25,604 nucleotides of DNA from an uncultured Alphaproteobacteria bacterium (GTDB taxonomy: Bacteria; Pseudomonadota; Alphaproteobacteria; Rs-D84), in assembly GCA_947305255.1 (NCBI GenBank), contig CAMZDE010000009.1, positions 1 through 25,604 on the forward strand, given 5' to 3'. Each line of letters starts with the position of its first letter. Within the stretch, counting starts at the first letter, position 1. Positions 7,801 to 15,226 of the stretch are shown here, piece after piece. Made by a program: the position numbers and the translations under genes. The notes under the pieces were generated by a model that ran no database searches, was not told the DNA's origin, and saw only the letters and a program-made list of their open reading frames with translations.

Positions 7801-8339
7801 GCAGATTCTTCATGACTGGTGCGGAAACCATCAAAGAAATGCAAAAAAGGCACACGTGCTTTCAATGTAGCCGCATGCGCAATCGCCGCCATATCATGTG
7901 CGCCTTGGACATTATGAGATGACAATAATGCAAACCCCGTATTACGAACCGCCATAACATCGCTATGGTCACCGAATATAGACAACGCATGTGTTGCCAA
8001 TGCACGTGCCGCAACATGCATAACGAACGGCGTCTGTTCACCTGCGATTTTATACATATTCGGAATCATCAATAACAAACCTTGGGATGCAGTGAACGTC
8101 GTCGCCAGCGCACCCATTTGCAGTGCACCATGCAACGCACCCGCCGCACCTGCTTCGGATTGCATTTCGATAATCTGCGGTATTACGCCCCAAATATTTT
8201 TTTTATGTTGGAACGCCCATTCATCTGATAATTCACCCATTGTGCTGCTGGGGGTAATAGGATAAATTGCCGCACAATCAACACACCGATATGCGACATC
8301 TGCCGCCGCCCAGTTTCCATCAACAATCAATTTTGACAT
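4842..8339 (-). CDS. nifJ: Pyruvate:ferredoxin (flavodoxin) oxidoreductase
   Basis: This 1165-aa single-chain enzyme oxidises pyruvate with CoA to acetyl-CoA and CO2, passing electrons to ferredoxin or flavodoxin. The N-terminal domain opens with ANWAAADVAYRCVDCAAIYP, including the conserved YPITPSS. Two [4Fe-4S] ferredoxin motifs, CIQCGKCSMLCP (about 680) and CTGCGLCMKNCP (about 743), are followed by CSGCGE (about 805) and the thiamine-diphosphate loop GDGWAYDIGYGG (about 948). The length is normal for the fused bacterial form. It is cytoplasmic and oxygen-sensitive, pointing to anaerobic energy metabolism. It starts two bases after the ctpA stop. No nif genes are near, so a nitrogen-fixation role is not supported. 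Confidence 0.96.
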   Translation of the reverse strand: MSKLIVDGNWAAADVAYRCVDCAAIYPITPSSTMGELSDEWAFQHKKNIWGVIPQIIEMQSEAGAAGALHGALQMGALATTFTASQGLLLMIPNMYKIAGEQTPFVMHVAARALATHALSIFGDHSDVMAVRNTGFALLSSHNVQGAHDMAAIAHAATLKARVPFLHFFDGFRTSHEESALERIDDDVLRAMLPDDIVAQNRARGMNPDNPTIRGTAQNPDVYFQGREAANALYDMLPDIVQDEMDKFARLTGRQYGVVDYIGDKNAKYVIVAMGSATETIAETLDYLPAGIGLIRVHLFNPFPVAAFLKALPKSVEQIAVLDRTKEAGSIGEPLYQNVRNIVDSRVAVFGGRYGLGSKEFKPRDVKAIVEYMMRDSLHHNFTVGIDDDLTNLSLNTDKTFTIENPDVKTAILYGIGSDGTVGAVKNIVKIVGENSDLYPQSYAVYDSKKSGGVTQSHIRFSSTPIKSEYLVESADFICVSNFMIAQRFDVFSSLRAGGTVMINTSLNPDEAFMNLPKSAQEHLIRLRAKVYFLDANRAANELGLGNRINTFIMLNFFNLTQVINPNVAKDAAKVAIEKTYKKKGMDVVAANWAAVDKAESYLIEYNLPSSVSEFAPDFIPAMTLNTPAEIAGTLGEMAAGRGDDIPVSRFKIDGIFGGGQYPVGTSKYEKRAIATRVAQCDLSKCIQCGKCSMLCPHGAIRIKVMNESEMEIARVNGVTVVPMKTPELGNGLYWTLNISPSDCTGCGLCMKNCPVSAISLVPMADGIKNQASFDAALKIPEFDKNKLNLNIPKHVELLPHYFEFPGACSGCGETPYIRLMAHLFGDHMIVANATGCSSIYGGNLPTTPWCADENGRGPAWSNSLFEDNAEYGLGMRIALNQKRAALRSVLFELGFENVDDLFAVADIAAQREKQAELKSKLSTIDNERARYAMGLLDAIVDKSVWIVGGDGWAYDIGYGGVDHILHSGENVNILVLDTEGYSNTGGQQSKSTPFGASMKFAIGGKEHAKKDLGMIAMMSGAYVAQIALGANQAQAIRAMREAAAFNGPSIILAYAPCIAHGFALQNGVEHQTNLVNTGAWPLYRFNPALIDSGQNPLTLDSRVDNLSSLDEFMKSETRFAAARSVNPNFDKLVEEAKANNLYKTELKQHIANFAVQKNKDNGEG

Positions 8340-8341
8340 TT

Positions 8342-9901
8342 TTACTTTTTGCCTTCTTTCTTTTGCGCATCTGATTTTTTATCGTCTTTTTTGGATTCAG
8401 ATTTTTTATCATCTTTTTTTGTTTCTGATTTTTTCTCAGACTTTTTTTCAGAATCTTTTTTCACTTCTTTTTTATCATCTTTCTTTACTTCTTTTTTGGA
8501 ATCAGAGCCTGAATCTTTTTCATCTGTTTTTTCCAAATTCTTTTTGCCCATTTTTGACATTGCACGAACCATGTCCATCGCGCGTTGCAATTGATAATCG
8601 CGTGCATCTTTTTCTTCATCAGTTAAACTTAAATAATCTTCGTCTTCGTCATCAGATTTATCTGATTTCTTAGAATCTTTCTTTTTCGAAGAATCCTTCT
8701 TTTTTGCCGAATCGTTTTTCAAAGAATTATTGAACGTAGCTTCGGAAAACAAACCTTCTTTCTTTTCCAAAACTTCAACTTTGCTCTGTAAAACTTCAAC
8801 GTCTGGGGTAATACCTTCATTTTGAATTGATTTACCACTTGGGGTGTAATAACGCGCGATAGTTATATGAATCGCCGAACCGTCACCCAATGGTTTTTGC
8901 TGTTGCACACTTCCTTTGCCAAAACTTTGAGACCCCATAATTATCGCGCGTCCATTATCTTGTAATGCCCCTGCAACAATTTCAGAAGCCGACGCCGACC
9001 CATGATTTATCAAAACAACAATCGGTTTGCCATTCGTCAAATCCCCAGATTTTGCAAACATTCTTTCAATATCCGCTTTGTCTTTGCCACGTGTCGAAAC
9101 AACTTCGCCACCATCTAAGAACGCATCAGACACATCAACCGCCGCCGTCAAATACCCCCCAGGATTATTGCGCAAATCCAAAACATAGCCTGCAACTTTT
9201 TTCTTTTCTAAATCTTTGATTGCGTCTTTCAATTCTTTGGTTGTTGTTGCGCCGAAATCAGAAATACGGATATAGCCAATTTTTGGCAGTTTATCGTCGT
9301 CGGCCGCCGCCGCATCTTCTTTCTCAGAAAACTTAATAGACTTCACTTTAATAATATCACGTTTCAGCGTCATTTCTTTTGGTTCTTCGCCCGAATGAAC
9401 GACAGTCAATTTAACCTTGGTCCCTGGTTTGCCTTTCATTTTTTTGACCGCCTGATTCAAAGACAAATCAAACACCTGTTCGCCATCAATGTGCGTAATG
9501 TAATCGCCCGCTTCAATACCCGCCTTGGCCGCCGGAGTATCGTCAATCGGTGAAATAACACGTATTGCACCCTTGTCACTGGTTATCTGGATACCCAATC
9601 CACCAAATTCACCATGTGTTTTATCACTAAATTCTTTGAAATCTTCCTTTGATAAATACGAAGAATGCGGATCCAACGCCATTAACATTCCATTCATCGC
9701 ACCTTCTAACATTTTGCGTTCGTCGGCTTCTTCGACAAATTTATCGCGCGCTGTTTCAAACACCAATGCCAATTTTTTTAATTCAGAATAAATTTCTTCA
9801 TCGGTCATATGAACGATAGGTTCTTCTTTCTTTTTATCTTTTGCCGCATCTGCAAACATTGGCATCATTAAAACTAAAAACACGATAAATTTTTTCAACA
9901 T
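8342..9901 (-). CDS. ctpA: C-terminal processing peptidase, S41 family
   Basis: This 519-aa periplasmic serine protease has a signal peptide (MLKKFIVFLVLMMPMFADA), a PDZ domain (about 95-175, with GEFGGLGIQI) and the S41 catalytic core. Ser304 in GSASASEI, Asp315 and Lys329 in FGKGSVQ keep the same spacing as the Ser/Asp/Lys residues of E. coli Tsp/Prc. From about residue 395 the protein becomes low-complexity: Lys/Ser/Asp runs, a short helical insert, then a highly charged Lys/Glu/Asp/Ser tail to the end, unlike most relatives. The start is supported by AAAGGA. It is first in an operon with nifJ (two-base gap) and bamE. Family members trim periplasmic or envelope proteins and control cell-wall hydrolases. 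Confidence 0.93.
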   Translation of the reverse strand: MLKKFIVFLVLMMPMFADAAKDKKKEEPIVHMTDEEIYSELKKLALVFETARDKFVEEADERKMLEGAMNGMLMALDPHSSYLSKEDFKEFSDKTHGEFGGLGIQITSDKGAIRVISPIDDTPAAKAGIEAGDYITHIDGEQVFDLSLNQAVKKMKGKPGTKVKLTVVHSGEEPKEMTLKRDIIKVKSIKFSEKEDAAAADDDKLPKIGYIRISDFGATTTKELKDAIKDLEKKKVAGYVLDLRNNPGGYLTAAVDVSDAFLDGGEVVSTRGKDKADIERMFAKSGDLTNGKPIVVLINHGSASASEIVAGALQDNGRAIIMGSQSFGKGSVQQQKPLGDGSAIHITIARYYTPSGKSIQNEGITPDVEVLQSKVEVLEKKEGLFSEATFNNSLKNDSAKKKDSSKKKDSKKSDKSDDEDEDYLSLTDEEKDARDYQLQRAMDMVRAMSKMGKKNLEKTDEKDSGSDSKKEVKKDDKKEVKKDSEKKSEKKSETKKDDKKSESKKDDKKSDAQKKEGKK

Positions 9902-9927
9902 AATAAAATCCTTTGTTTAACGGGCAA

Positions 9928-9956
9928 AGCATAATAAAAAAAAGCCCCCCACGCAA
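9928..9956 (-). promoter_or_regulatory. Possible promoter of the ctpA-nifJ-bamE operon
   Basis: TTGCGT (9951-9956) and TATGCT (9928-9933) are spaced by 17 bases, with a six-G run in the spacer. The -10 is weak. The upstream word TACTATTGCGT plus the G-run is nearly the same as in the leader-RNA promoter at 3030-3064. Confidence 0.4.
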
Positions 9957-9979
9957 TAGTATTTTTTATTATTCATTGA

Positions 9980-10008
9980 TTTACAATTTCATGGGCTTTT
10001 GATAGAAT
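9980..10008 (+). promoter_or_regulatory. Promoter of the envC-like gene
   Basis: TTTACA (9980-9985), a 17-base spacer and TAGAAT (10003-10008) form a near-consensus promoter. The expected start site falls on or next to the A of the ATG at 10016, implying a leaderless transcript. Confidence 0.65.
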
Positions 10009-10015
10009 ACATTTG

Positions 10016-11095
10016 ATGTATAACATAAAAACAGTCTTTGTTGTCGGCATATTTTGTGCGTTTTGCACACCGTCTTTGGCAACCAGTGAATTAGATAAAA
10101 TACAAAATCAAATAAAACAAACAGAACAGCAAAACAAACAAATCACTATTCAATTGGAAACATCCACCAAAGACGTTGAACAAACTAAAAAGAAATTAGT
10201 CAAAGCGGCCAGCCAATTCAGCACACTGGAAGAACAGCGCAATATCTTGGCACAACGAATCGCAGAATTGGATGCACAACGCGATAAAATCAGCAAAGAA
10301 TTATCACAAAGTTATGACGGGATTTCTGATTCTTTGGGGGGAATGTTATTTATCGCGTCAAATCCTGATTTTGATTCGGAAAACATGCACGATTATGTTT
10401 TGACATCTATATTATTGTCGTCTGCGGCCGAACAATTTGACAATCAAATTATGGACGCAACCAATAAAATCCAAGAATTAGATAAAATCCGCGAACAACG
10501 CGCGATTGAGAAAGAAAAATTAGACCGCAGCGCGAAACGATATAGCGATGAAAAAAACACGCTTGATAAATTATTAAAAACGCGTTCTGCACAAAACGAA
10601 AAATTAAAAAATCAACAAATCGCTCTTCAAAAAAAATTAAAAGATTTATCTGCACGCGCGAAAAATATTTCTGAATTGTCTGCGGGCGTCGGGTCATCAG
10701 AAATGTCGGCCGATACTAAATTTTCAAAGCGCAAATTAAATACACCTGTGCGCGGCCGATTGGTCGTACGATATGGTGAAAAAACCGCATTGGGATTAAA
10801 ATCAGACGGTTGGCGCATACACACTCGTGGCGACGCTTTGGTTATGGCACCGGCCGACGGCGTTGTAAAATTTGCTGACTATTTCCGCGGTTTCGGCAAA
10901 GTAATCATTATGTCACACAAAAATGGATACAATACAGTTATGACAAATATGGGTTCCATTGATGCCTTGGTTGGCCAAGAAATTTTGGCTGGCGAACCAA
11001 TCGGCCGTATGGATTCAAATCGCCCTGAAATGTATTTGGAAGTGCGCCGCGGAAAAAATTCAGTTGACCCCGCGCGTCTTTTCAAAGAACCGTAA
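10016..11095 (+). CDS. envC: EnvC-like murein hydrolase activator (degenerate LytM/M23 domain)
   Basis: This 359-aa periplasmic protein has a signal peptide, a long coiled coil (about 22-230) and a C-terminal LytM/M23 domain (about 240-359). The LytM domain keeps the fold signature (APADGVVKFAD, GFGKVIIMSH, AGEPIGRM) but lacks the catalytic HxH, showing MYLEVRR instead. The first motif reads HTRGD (His269 to Asp273). This is the pattern of EnvC-type activators, which bind and switch on amidases for septal peptidoglycan splitting rather than cut it themselves. The start is the ATG at 10016; no Shine-Dalgarno is present and the promoter position suggests leaderless translation. It is divergent from ctpA and ends 20 bases from a convergent porin-like gene. 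Confidence 0.85.
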   Translation: MYNIKTVFVVGIFCAFCTPSLATSELDKIQNQIKQTEQQNKQITIQLETSTKDVEQTKKKLVKAASQFSTLEEQRNILAQRIAELDAQRDKISKELSQSYDGISDSLGGMLFIASNPDFDSENMHDYVLTSILLSSAAEQFDNQIMDATNKIQELDKIREQRAIEKEKLDRSAKRYSDEKNTLDKLLKTRSAQNEKLKNQQIALQKKLKDLSARAKNISELSAGVGSSEMSADTKFSKRKLNTPVRGRLVVRYGEKTALGLKSDGWRIHTRGDALVMAPADGVVKFADYFRGFGKVIIMSHKNGYNTVMTNMGSIDALVGQEILAGEPIGRMDSNRPEMYLEVRRGKNSVDPARLFKEP

Positions 11096-11115
11096 AAATC
11101 AAATTAAATATTCGA

Positions 11116-12123
11116 TTAAAATTCAAATCGCAAACCAACTATGAAATTGGTATAGAGCATATTTTCAGCACTGAACCATTCACGATATTGCGAACCCGAT
11201 GAATTCACAATATCCCACGTTATTTTCGGAATGTACATCAAACGAACGCTGGCATCAACAAACGTAGATTCTGCGATTCCATACGAAAAACCCAATGCCC
11301 CTAACAAAGCCATATTTGTTGACGAAGGATATTTTTCTTTGTCGGTTGGATTATCAAATTGCAATACACCAGATGCACTGGGCGTTCCATAATTACGCAA
11401 ATCTTCATCCAACGACAAATCGCCATAAATATCAGATATATGTAATGTCGTCTTGGAAATAGCGTACCCCATTCCCAATCCAATATACGGAATAAATTCA
11501 TGCAATTTTTTATATTTGCCATCAAAGAAATCGTAATACGCCATCGCAGATACAACATCCGTACTGATAGTAGATTTTACCCCCGTACTGAACACATGAA
11601 CGACAGTATCACCCAAATCGCCACCTGTGACATTCATATCACCTTCAATAAACGGTGTTTTATTATAATTCGTTTCTGCAATATAATCATATGCCGCCTC
11701 TAAACGCCACTGTGGATTATCAGGCAACGTAAAACCAATACTGGCCCCCGCCGTAAAAGTATTTTTCTTAAAATCTTCTTTGACCGGCAAAGTCGCCAAA
11801 TCTCCATATCCAACATATGAATAATTATACGCATCAGAACCTTCTGGCCATGGTTCTTCACCAAAAGCATTCATAAACGATAACGTCGATACAATTGCAC
11901 CTGTATTATTATTGACATAATAATCAGTATATAAACTGCCCATTTCATTTTTTAATTTTGCGTGTGACATCGCAAAACCGCCATGGAAACCAACTGTAAA
12001 GCGTGAACCGTCATCATGATAATATCCGTCATTTACATAATAACCTTTATATTCCCACCCCGCAAACGCAGGCGCGGAAAAACACGCAAATAAAAACGCT
12101 AAAAAAGAGACTTTTGTTTTCAT
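11116..12123 (-). CDS. Outer-membrane beta-barrel protein
   Basis: This encodes a 335-aa protein with a signal peptide (MKTKVSFLAFLFACFSAPAFA). It contains alternating hydrophobic/polar strands rich in Tyr, Gly and Phe, for example FTVGFHGGFAMSH, NTFTAGASIGFTLP, IPYIGLGMGYAIS and LLGALGFSYGI. It ends in FIVGLRFEF, with the terminal Phe that BAM recognises. The architecture resembles opacity-type or surface-antigen 8- to 10-strand barrels, possibly with larger loops; the ligand is unknown. I chose the ATG at 12123 because upstream in-frame codons add a Cys-rich non-signal extension across the promoter. An extended -10 box (12134-12142) puts the start site about four bases before the ATG. Confidence 0.8.
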   Translation of the reverse strand: MKTKVSFLAFLFACFSAPAFAGWEYKGYYVNDGYYHDDGSRFTVGFHGGFAMSHAKLKNEMGSLYTDYYVNNNTGAIVSTLSFMNAFGEEPWPEGSDAYNYSYVGYGDLATLPVKEDFKKNTFTAGASIGFTLPDNPQWRLEAAYDYIAETNYNKTPFIEGDMNVTGGDLGDTVVHVFSTGVKSTISTDVVSAMAYYDFFDGKYKKLHEFIPYIGLGMGYAISKTTLHISDIYGDLSLDEDLRNYGTPSASGVLQFDNPTDKEKYPSSTNMALLGALGFSYGIAESTFVDASVRLMYIPKITWDIVNSSGSQYREWFSAENMLYTNFIVGLRFEF

Positions 12124-12133
12124 AGTTAAAGAT

Positions 12134-12142
12134 ATTATACCA
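12134..12142 (-). promoter_or_regulatory. Extended -10 promoter of the beta-barrel gene
   Basis: TGG followed by TATAAT is a consensus extended -10 element. No good -35 box is present at the right spacing. Only ten bases separate it from the start codon, so the mRNA would have almost no leader. Confidence 0.55.
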
Positions 12143-12175
12143 CAAAAACACAATCAAAAAAAGGACAAAGAAAAT

Positions 12176-12199
12176 AAAAAATGCCCAAACGGGCACTTT
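12176..12199 (-). terminator. Terminator of the BOF-family gene
   Basis: On the minus strand an A-tract and GTGCCC pair with GGGCATTTTTT around a GTTT loop. The hairpin begins right at the stop codon of the BOF gene. Confidence 0.75.
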
Positions 12200-12586
12200 T
12201 TATTTTTCAATAGAATTCACATCTATTTCGATATAGTTGTCACCTTTGTCAACGGTGCCATAAACTGTGACAATATCATTCACACGTACAGTATTGCCGT
12301 TCCAATCTTCTTCGTCGATTTCCATCATAATATTACCAGACGAATCTTCGAACACATAAATGCTGTCACCCATATTTTGCGTAATACGACCACGCATAGT
12401 CACAGGCGTATTATCCGGCAACGTCATTACTTCGGTCACAGACCAATATGTCGGCTGATTTTTCATCATCATGTTTTTATTACTGTTCATATTTTGGTTC
12501 ATATTATGATTTTTCATTCCTGGGCCTGCGATTGCACCGCAAACAGGCACCAATGCCAACAAAGTTAACACAGATATTTTTTTCAT
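12200..12586 (-). CDS. Periplasmic BOF (bacterial OB-fold, YgiW/YdeI-like) protein
   Basis: This 128-aa protein has a signal peptide (MKKISVLTLLALVPVCGAIAG). A short segment unusually rich in Met and Asn (about 22-46) follows, then a BOF domain (about 50-128) with VMTLPDNTPVTMRGRI, YVFEDSSGNIMMEIDEEDW and VTVYGTVDKGDNYIEIDV. YgiW/YdeI/VisP relatives are periplasmic stress proteins, some reported to bind peptidoglycan. The start at 12586 is fixed by a strong AAAGGAGAA; the longer frame begins in a hydrophobic stretch that overlaps the promoter. The Met/Asn-rich part could be flexible or bind a soft metal, but there is no direct evidence. Confidence 0.83.
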   Translation of the reverse strand: MKKISVLTLLALVPVCGAIAGPGMKNHNMNQNMNSNKNMMMKNQPTYWSVTEVMTLPDNTPVTMRGRITQNMGDSIYVFEDSSGNIMMEIDEEDWNGNTVRVNDIVTVYGTVDKGDNYIEIDVNSIEK

Positions 12587-12635
12587 TTGATTTTCTCCTT
12601 TCGTCTTTGTCTTCCAATTCGCATTCCACGATAGA

Positions 12636-12644
12636 ATTATACCA
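12636..12644 (-). promoter_or_regulatory. Extended -10 promoter of the BOF gene
   Basis: TGGTATAAT is the same nine-base extended -10 element as in the promoter of the beta-barrel gene. It lies about 50 bases before the start codon, again without a clear -35. Confidence 0.5.
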
Positions 12645-12692
12645 AACAAATCAAGAAAAATATCTAGGAACGAAAGGACAATCAACACCAAC

Positions 12693-12720
12693 AAAAAACC
12701 GCCCATTCGGGCGGTTTTTT
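12693..12720 (-). terminator. Terminator of the cysteine-rich gene pair
   Basis: AAAAAACCGCCC (12693-12704) and GGGCGGTTTTTT (12709-12720) form a perfect 12-bp stem with a four-base loop, three bases from the stop of the 825-aa protein gene. It could also stop plus-strand transcripts. Confidence 0.88.
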
Positions 12721-12723
12721 TAT

Positions 12724-15201
12724 TTACATTTGAATATCTTCACAGAAAGGTTCGCCTGTATTTGTTGTACAAGATTGATTTCTGTTGTTGTGGAACCAAG
12801 ACGAACTTCCTGTTGTCTTGCACGATTGTGTTGTAATAATTGTGCACACATGGCAAGTTCTCGATTCACGATCAAATGTAGATGTCACATCTTTCATAAC
12901 CCCACCTAAACTTGCACTTGAACCACCTAAATAACCACTGTTTTTGAATTTCCCCATTTCTGTGTTTGAAGTCCCAGCTCCACCTTTTGCCAAATATTCT
13001 GCTGTCAAGCCGGCACCAACATCATAAGAGATTGAATATGGCGCAGTCAAAGGTGTCTGTTCAATAATTTCATTACCTGAACTTTGGTTTGTTCTTGCAT
13101 CAGCAATCTTTTGACACATATATTGTGCAATATCAGCAGACGCATCTTTTGTCGCTTCAGATATGGCTTCATTAACTTTTTTATTATAGTTATCTTGTGC
13201 CCTACGCAAAGCAGCCATACCAATCATTACACGATATTGATTTATCAAATTTGGAAAACGTGCAACCGTTGTATTATCTTTGCCACCTTTGCTATTAATT
13301 TGGGACAAATCACGACCATTGATACAATATTGTATTTGTTGGTCAGATTCTATCAAAGATATTGTTCTGTTAATTGTTCCAGCAATATTATTCAATTCGT
13401 CTTCAATTGAAGAAATGATAGCTTCTGAGTTTTTTACATCCCTGTTCTTTTCTTTAACAGTCTTGATGTAATCTTGAACACCGATTTCACCAGGTTTCAG
13501 GAATTTGCCATTATCTTTAACGCTGCCGGACGCATCACCAATTTTGATAGAACCAAATGAAATCATACCTGTTACGCGATATGTTGTTCCATCTTTTTGT
13601 GATTTAACTGAACCTGTTCCCAAGAATTCATCAGATGCAAAAGAATTACAATCTGTTGTTGAACCACACAATTCTAAGATTTTGCTTTCTGCCAGATTCT
13701 GGCAATTTTCTAATTCTTTGTTATCAATATTTAGATACAATCCCATCAACATATCATCCAAATCAGACATTTTGAAACCAGGATTCGCCTGTTTACAAAC
13801 AACCAATTTATCAATTGGGCAAATATCATGTATGTAATTATAATCCATACCTATACAATTCTCAAAGTTCTTTCCACAACGATCTTCGGACATCAAGCAC
13901 TCTTTAACCTCATTAGTACAGGCATCGACACGAAGAGCAGCGAGTTTAGATTTAACATAATCCCAAATTTGTGGTTCCATACGTTCGCAAGGGTCAATTT
14001 GGACCTTACAGAAAGACCGCGCCATATCTGGTCTGGCCAAACAAGCATCCATAGTCGCGGTGCCTTTGCCCGCAATATCTTCCTTACACGCTTTTTGTAT
14101 ACAGTCAGAAATATCGCCCAAACACGATTGACGTTTCTGAGATTCAATATTTAATTCAGCAAGATGAATAGTTGGGGCGGCTTCGCGTAAGAAATCATCC
14201 CAAACGAAATCGCGTACCGCGACACAGCTATCAAGGACCTTTTCACAAATGAAGCGTTTAGATTCTAAGATTTCCATCGTCGATGGGGTTATGCTGTACG
14301 TATTAACTGTTTCAACCTTGGTTCCCTTGGTGCTTTTTGCTTCATTATTTTGCATATTTTCAGACGCAACCGTGAACACGCAATTTGACCAATCAGAACC
14401 GCACGCATCTTCGCTGTGCATACATTTTTTATATTCAACCATACATGTCCCACGATCATATTTGTTCGACGCTTCCAAACTTTCTTTCAACGCCGTACGA
14501 ACCGCACGATTTGCTTCATTCAATGCAACTTTGGCTTCGCCTTTCTTTTGTTCGATACTGTTCGCCAAACCTTTGCAATCCGACGCAATCTGACGCGAAT
14601 ACATTTGTGTCAAAACTTTCATATCTTTGTCACAAGAAGCGTCCATCTGGGCTTTGCAGATATCGTTTGCGGCACTATACAATTCATTACCTGTTTTTCC
14701 GAATACAGTATCTTCACCCATATCTTCGTCGTCATCGACATCATAAAGAGATGACGTTGACCACATAGATTTTCTGATTTCGGTTTTGTCTTTTGTCGCT
14801 TTGGTTGCGATAACATTACCTTTTTCATCATATTGACGCGTACCTTGGAAAATAATATCTGCGTTTGCACCGGCCTGAACTTTTTCAACTTCTTCTGTAC
14901 CGATACGTTCCGCTTCGGCCAACATCTTTTTGATTTCGTCCAATGCAGATTCATATTTTTTCACTTCATCACTGCAATTACACGAACCACCAATTTCATT
15001 ATCGACAATACAGAATTGATCCATACATCCATAATATGCTTCATAACATTCTTCGTCATAAACACCGGTCGCTTCGATACGGCTACGAACCTTGGTTCCA
15101 ATGTTTATCGCAGATTGTTTCTTTGCCGCAAACGAATCAGCAACCCCAACAAACAGCGATAAAATCGCGACAACAAAACCAAAATTTAACATCTTTTTCA
15201 T
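12724..15201 (-). CDS. Large secreted cysteine-rich protein (copy A of three paralogues)
   Basis: This 825-aa protein has a signal peptide (cleavage near ADSFA-AKK). It carries the shared motif C-x6-C-x4-C-x9-C-x-C at residues 52-76 (CMDQFC core). Later come a GEDTVFG acidic segment, a coiled region leading to NKYDRGTC with C-x6-C-x6-C-x6-C, the VWDDFLREAA helix, and several more Cys pairs. The C-terminal part has TCHVC and ends FCEDIQM. There is no transmembrane anchor beyond the signal. Many paired Cys suggest disulfides in the periplasm or outside. I recognise no named family. It is second in an operon 25 bases after copy B, with an AAGGAAAG ribosome site and a strong terminator. Confidence 0.8.
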   Translation of the reverse strand: MKKMLNFGFVVAILSLFVGVADSFAAKKQSAINIGTKVRSRIEATGVYDEECYEAYYGCMDQFCIVDNEIGGSCNCSDEVKKYESALDEIKKMLAEAERIGTEEVEKVQAGANADIIFQGTRQYDEKGNVIATKATKDKTEIRKSMWSTSSLYDVDDDEDMGEDTVFGKTGNELYSAANDICKAQMDASCDKDMKVLTQMYSRQIASDCKGLANSIEQKKGEAKVALNEANRAVRTALKESLEASNKYDRGTCMVEYKKCMHSEDACGSDWSNCVFTVASENMQNNEAKSTKGTKVETVNTYSITPSTMEILESKRFICEKVLDSCVAVRDFVWDDFLREAAPTIHLAELNIESQKRQSCLGDISDCIQKACKEDIAGKGTATMDACLARPDMARSFCKVQIDPCERMEPQIWDYVKSKLAALRVDACTNEVKECLMSEDRCGKNFENCIGMDYNYIHDICPIDKLVVCKQANPGFKMSDLDDMLMGLYLNIDNKELENCQNLAESKILELCGSTTDCNSFASDEFLGTGSVKSQKDGTTYRVTGMISFGSIKIGDASGSVKDNGKFLKPGEIGVQDYIKTVKEKNRDVKNSEAIISSIEDELNNIAGTINRTISLIESDQQIQYCINGRDLSQINSKGGKDNTTVARFPNLINQYRVMIGMAALRRAQDNYNKKVNEAISEATKDASADIAQYMCQKIADARTNQSSGNEIIEQTPLTAPYSISYDVGAGLTAEYLAKGGAGTSNTEMGKFKNSGYLGGSSASLGGVMKDVTSTFDRESRTCHVCTIITTQSCKTTGSSSWFHNNRNQSCTTNTGEPFCEDIQM

Positions 15202-15226
15202 GGTTTCTTTCCTTCTCTTTTTTATA

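Noticed and set aside
4842..8339. Nitrogen-fixation role for nifJ
   Set aside because: No other nif gene lies nearby; pyruvate:ferredoxin oxidoreductases of this type serve general anaerobic metabolism.
8400..8720. Tandem DNA repeat array or CRISPR-like structure
   Set aside because: The repetitive T-rich plus strand is just the coding of the Lys/Ser/Asp-rich CtpA tail; there are no regular spacers.
10016..11095. Active M23 endopeptidase
   Set aside because: The catalytic HxH is missing (MYLEVRR instead), so an EnvC-like activator role fits better than a peptidase.
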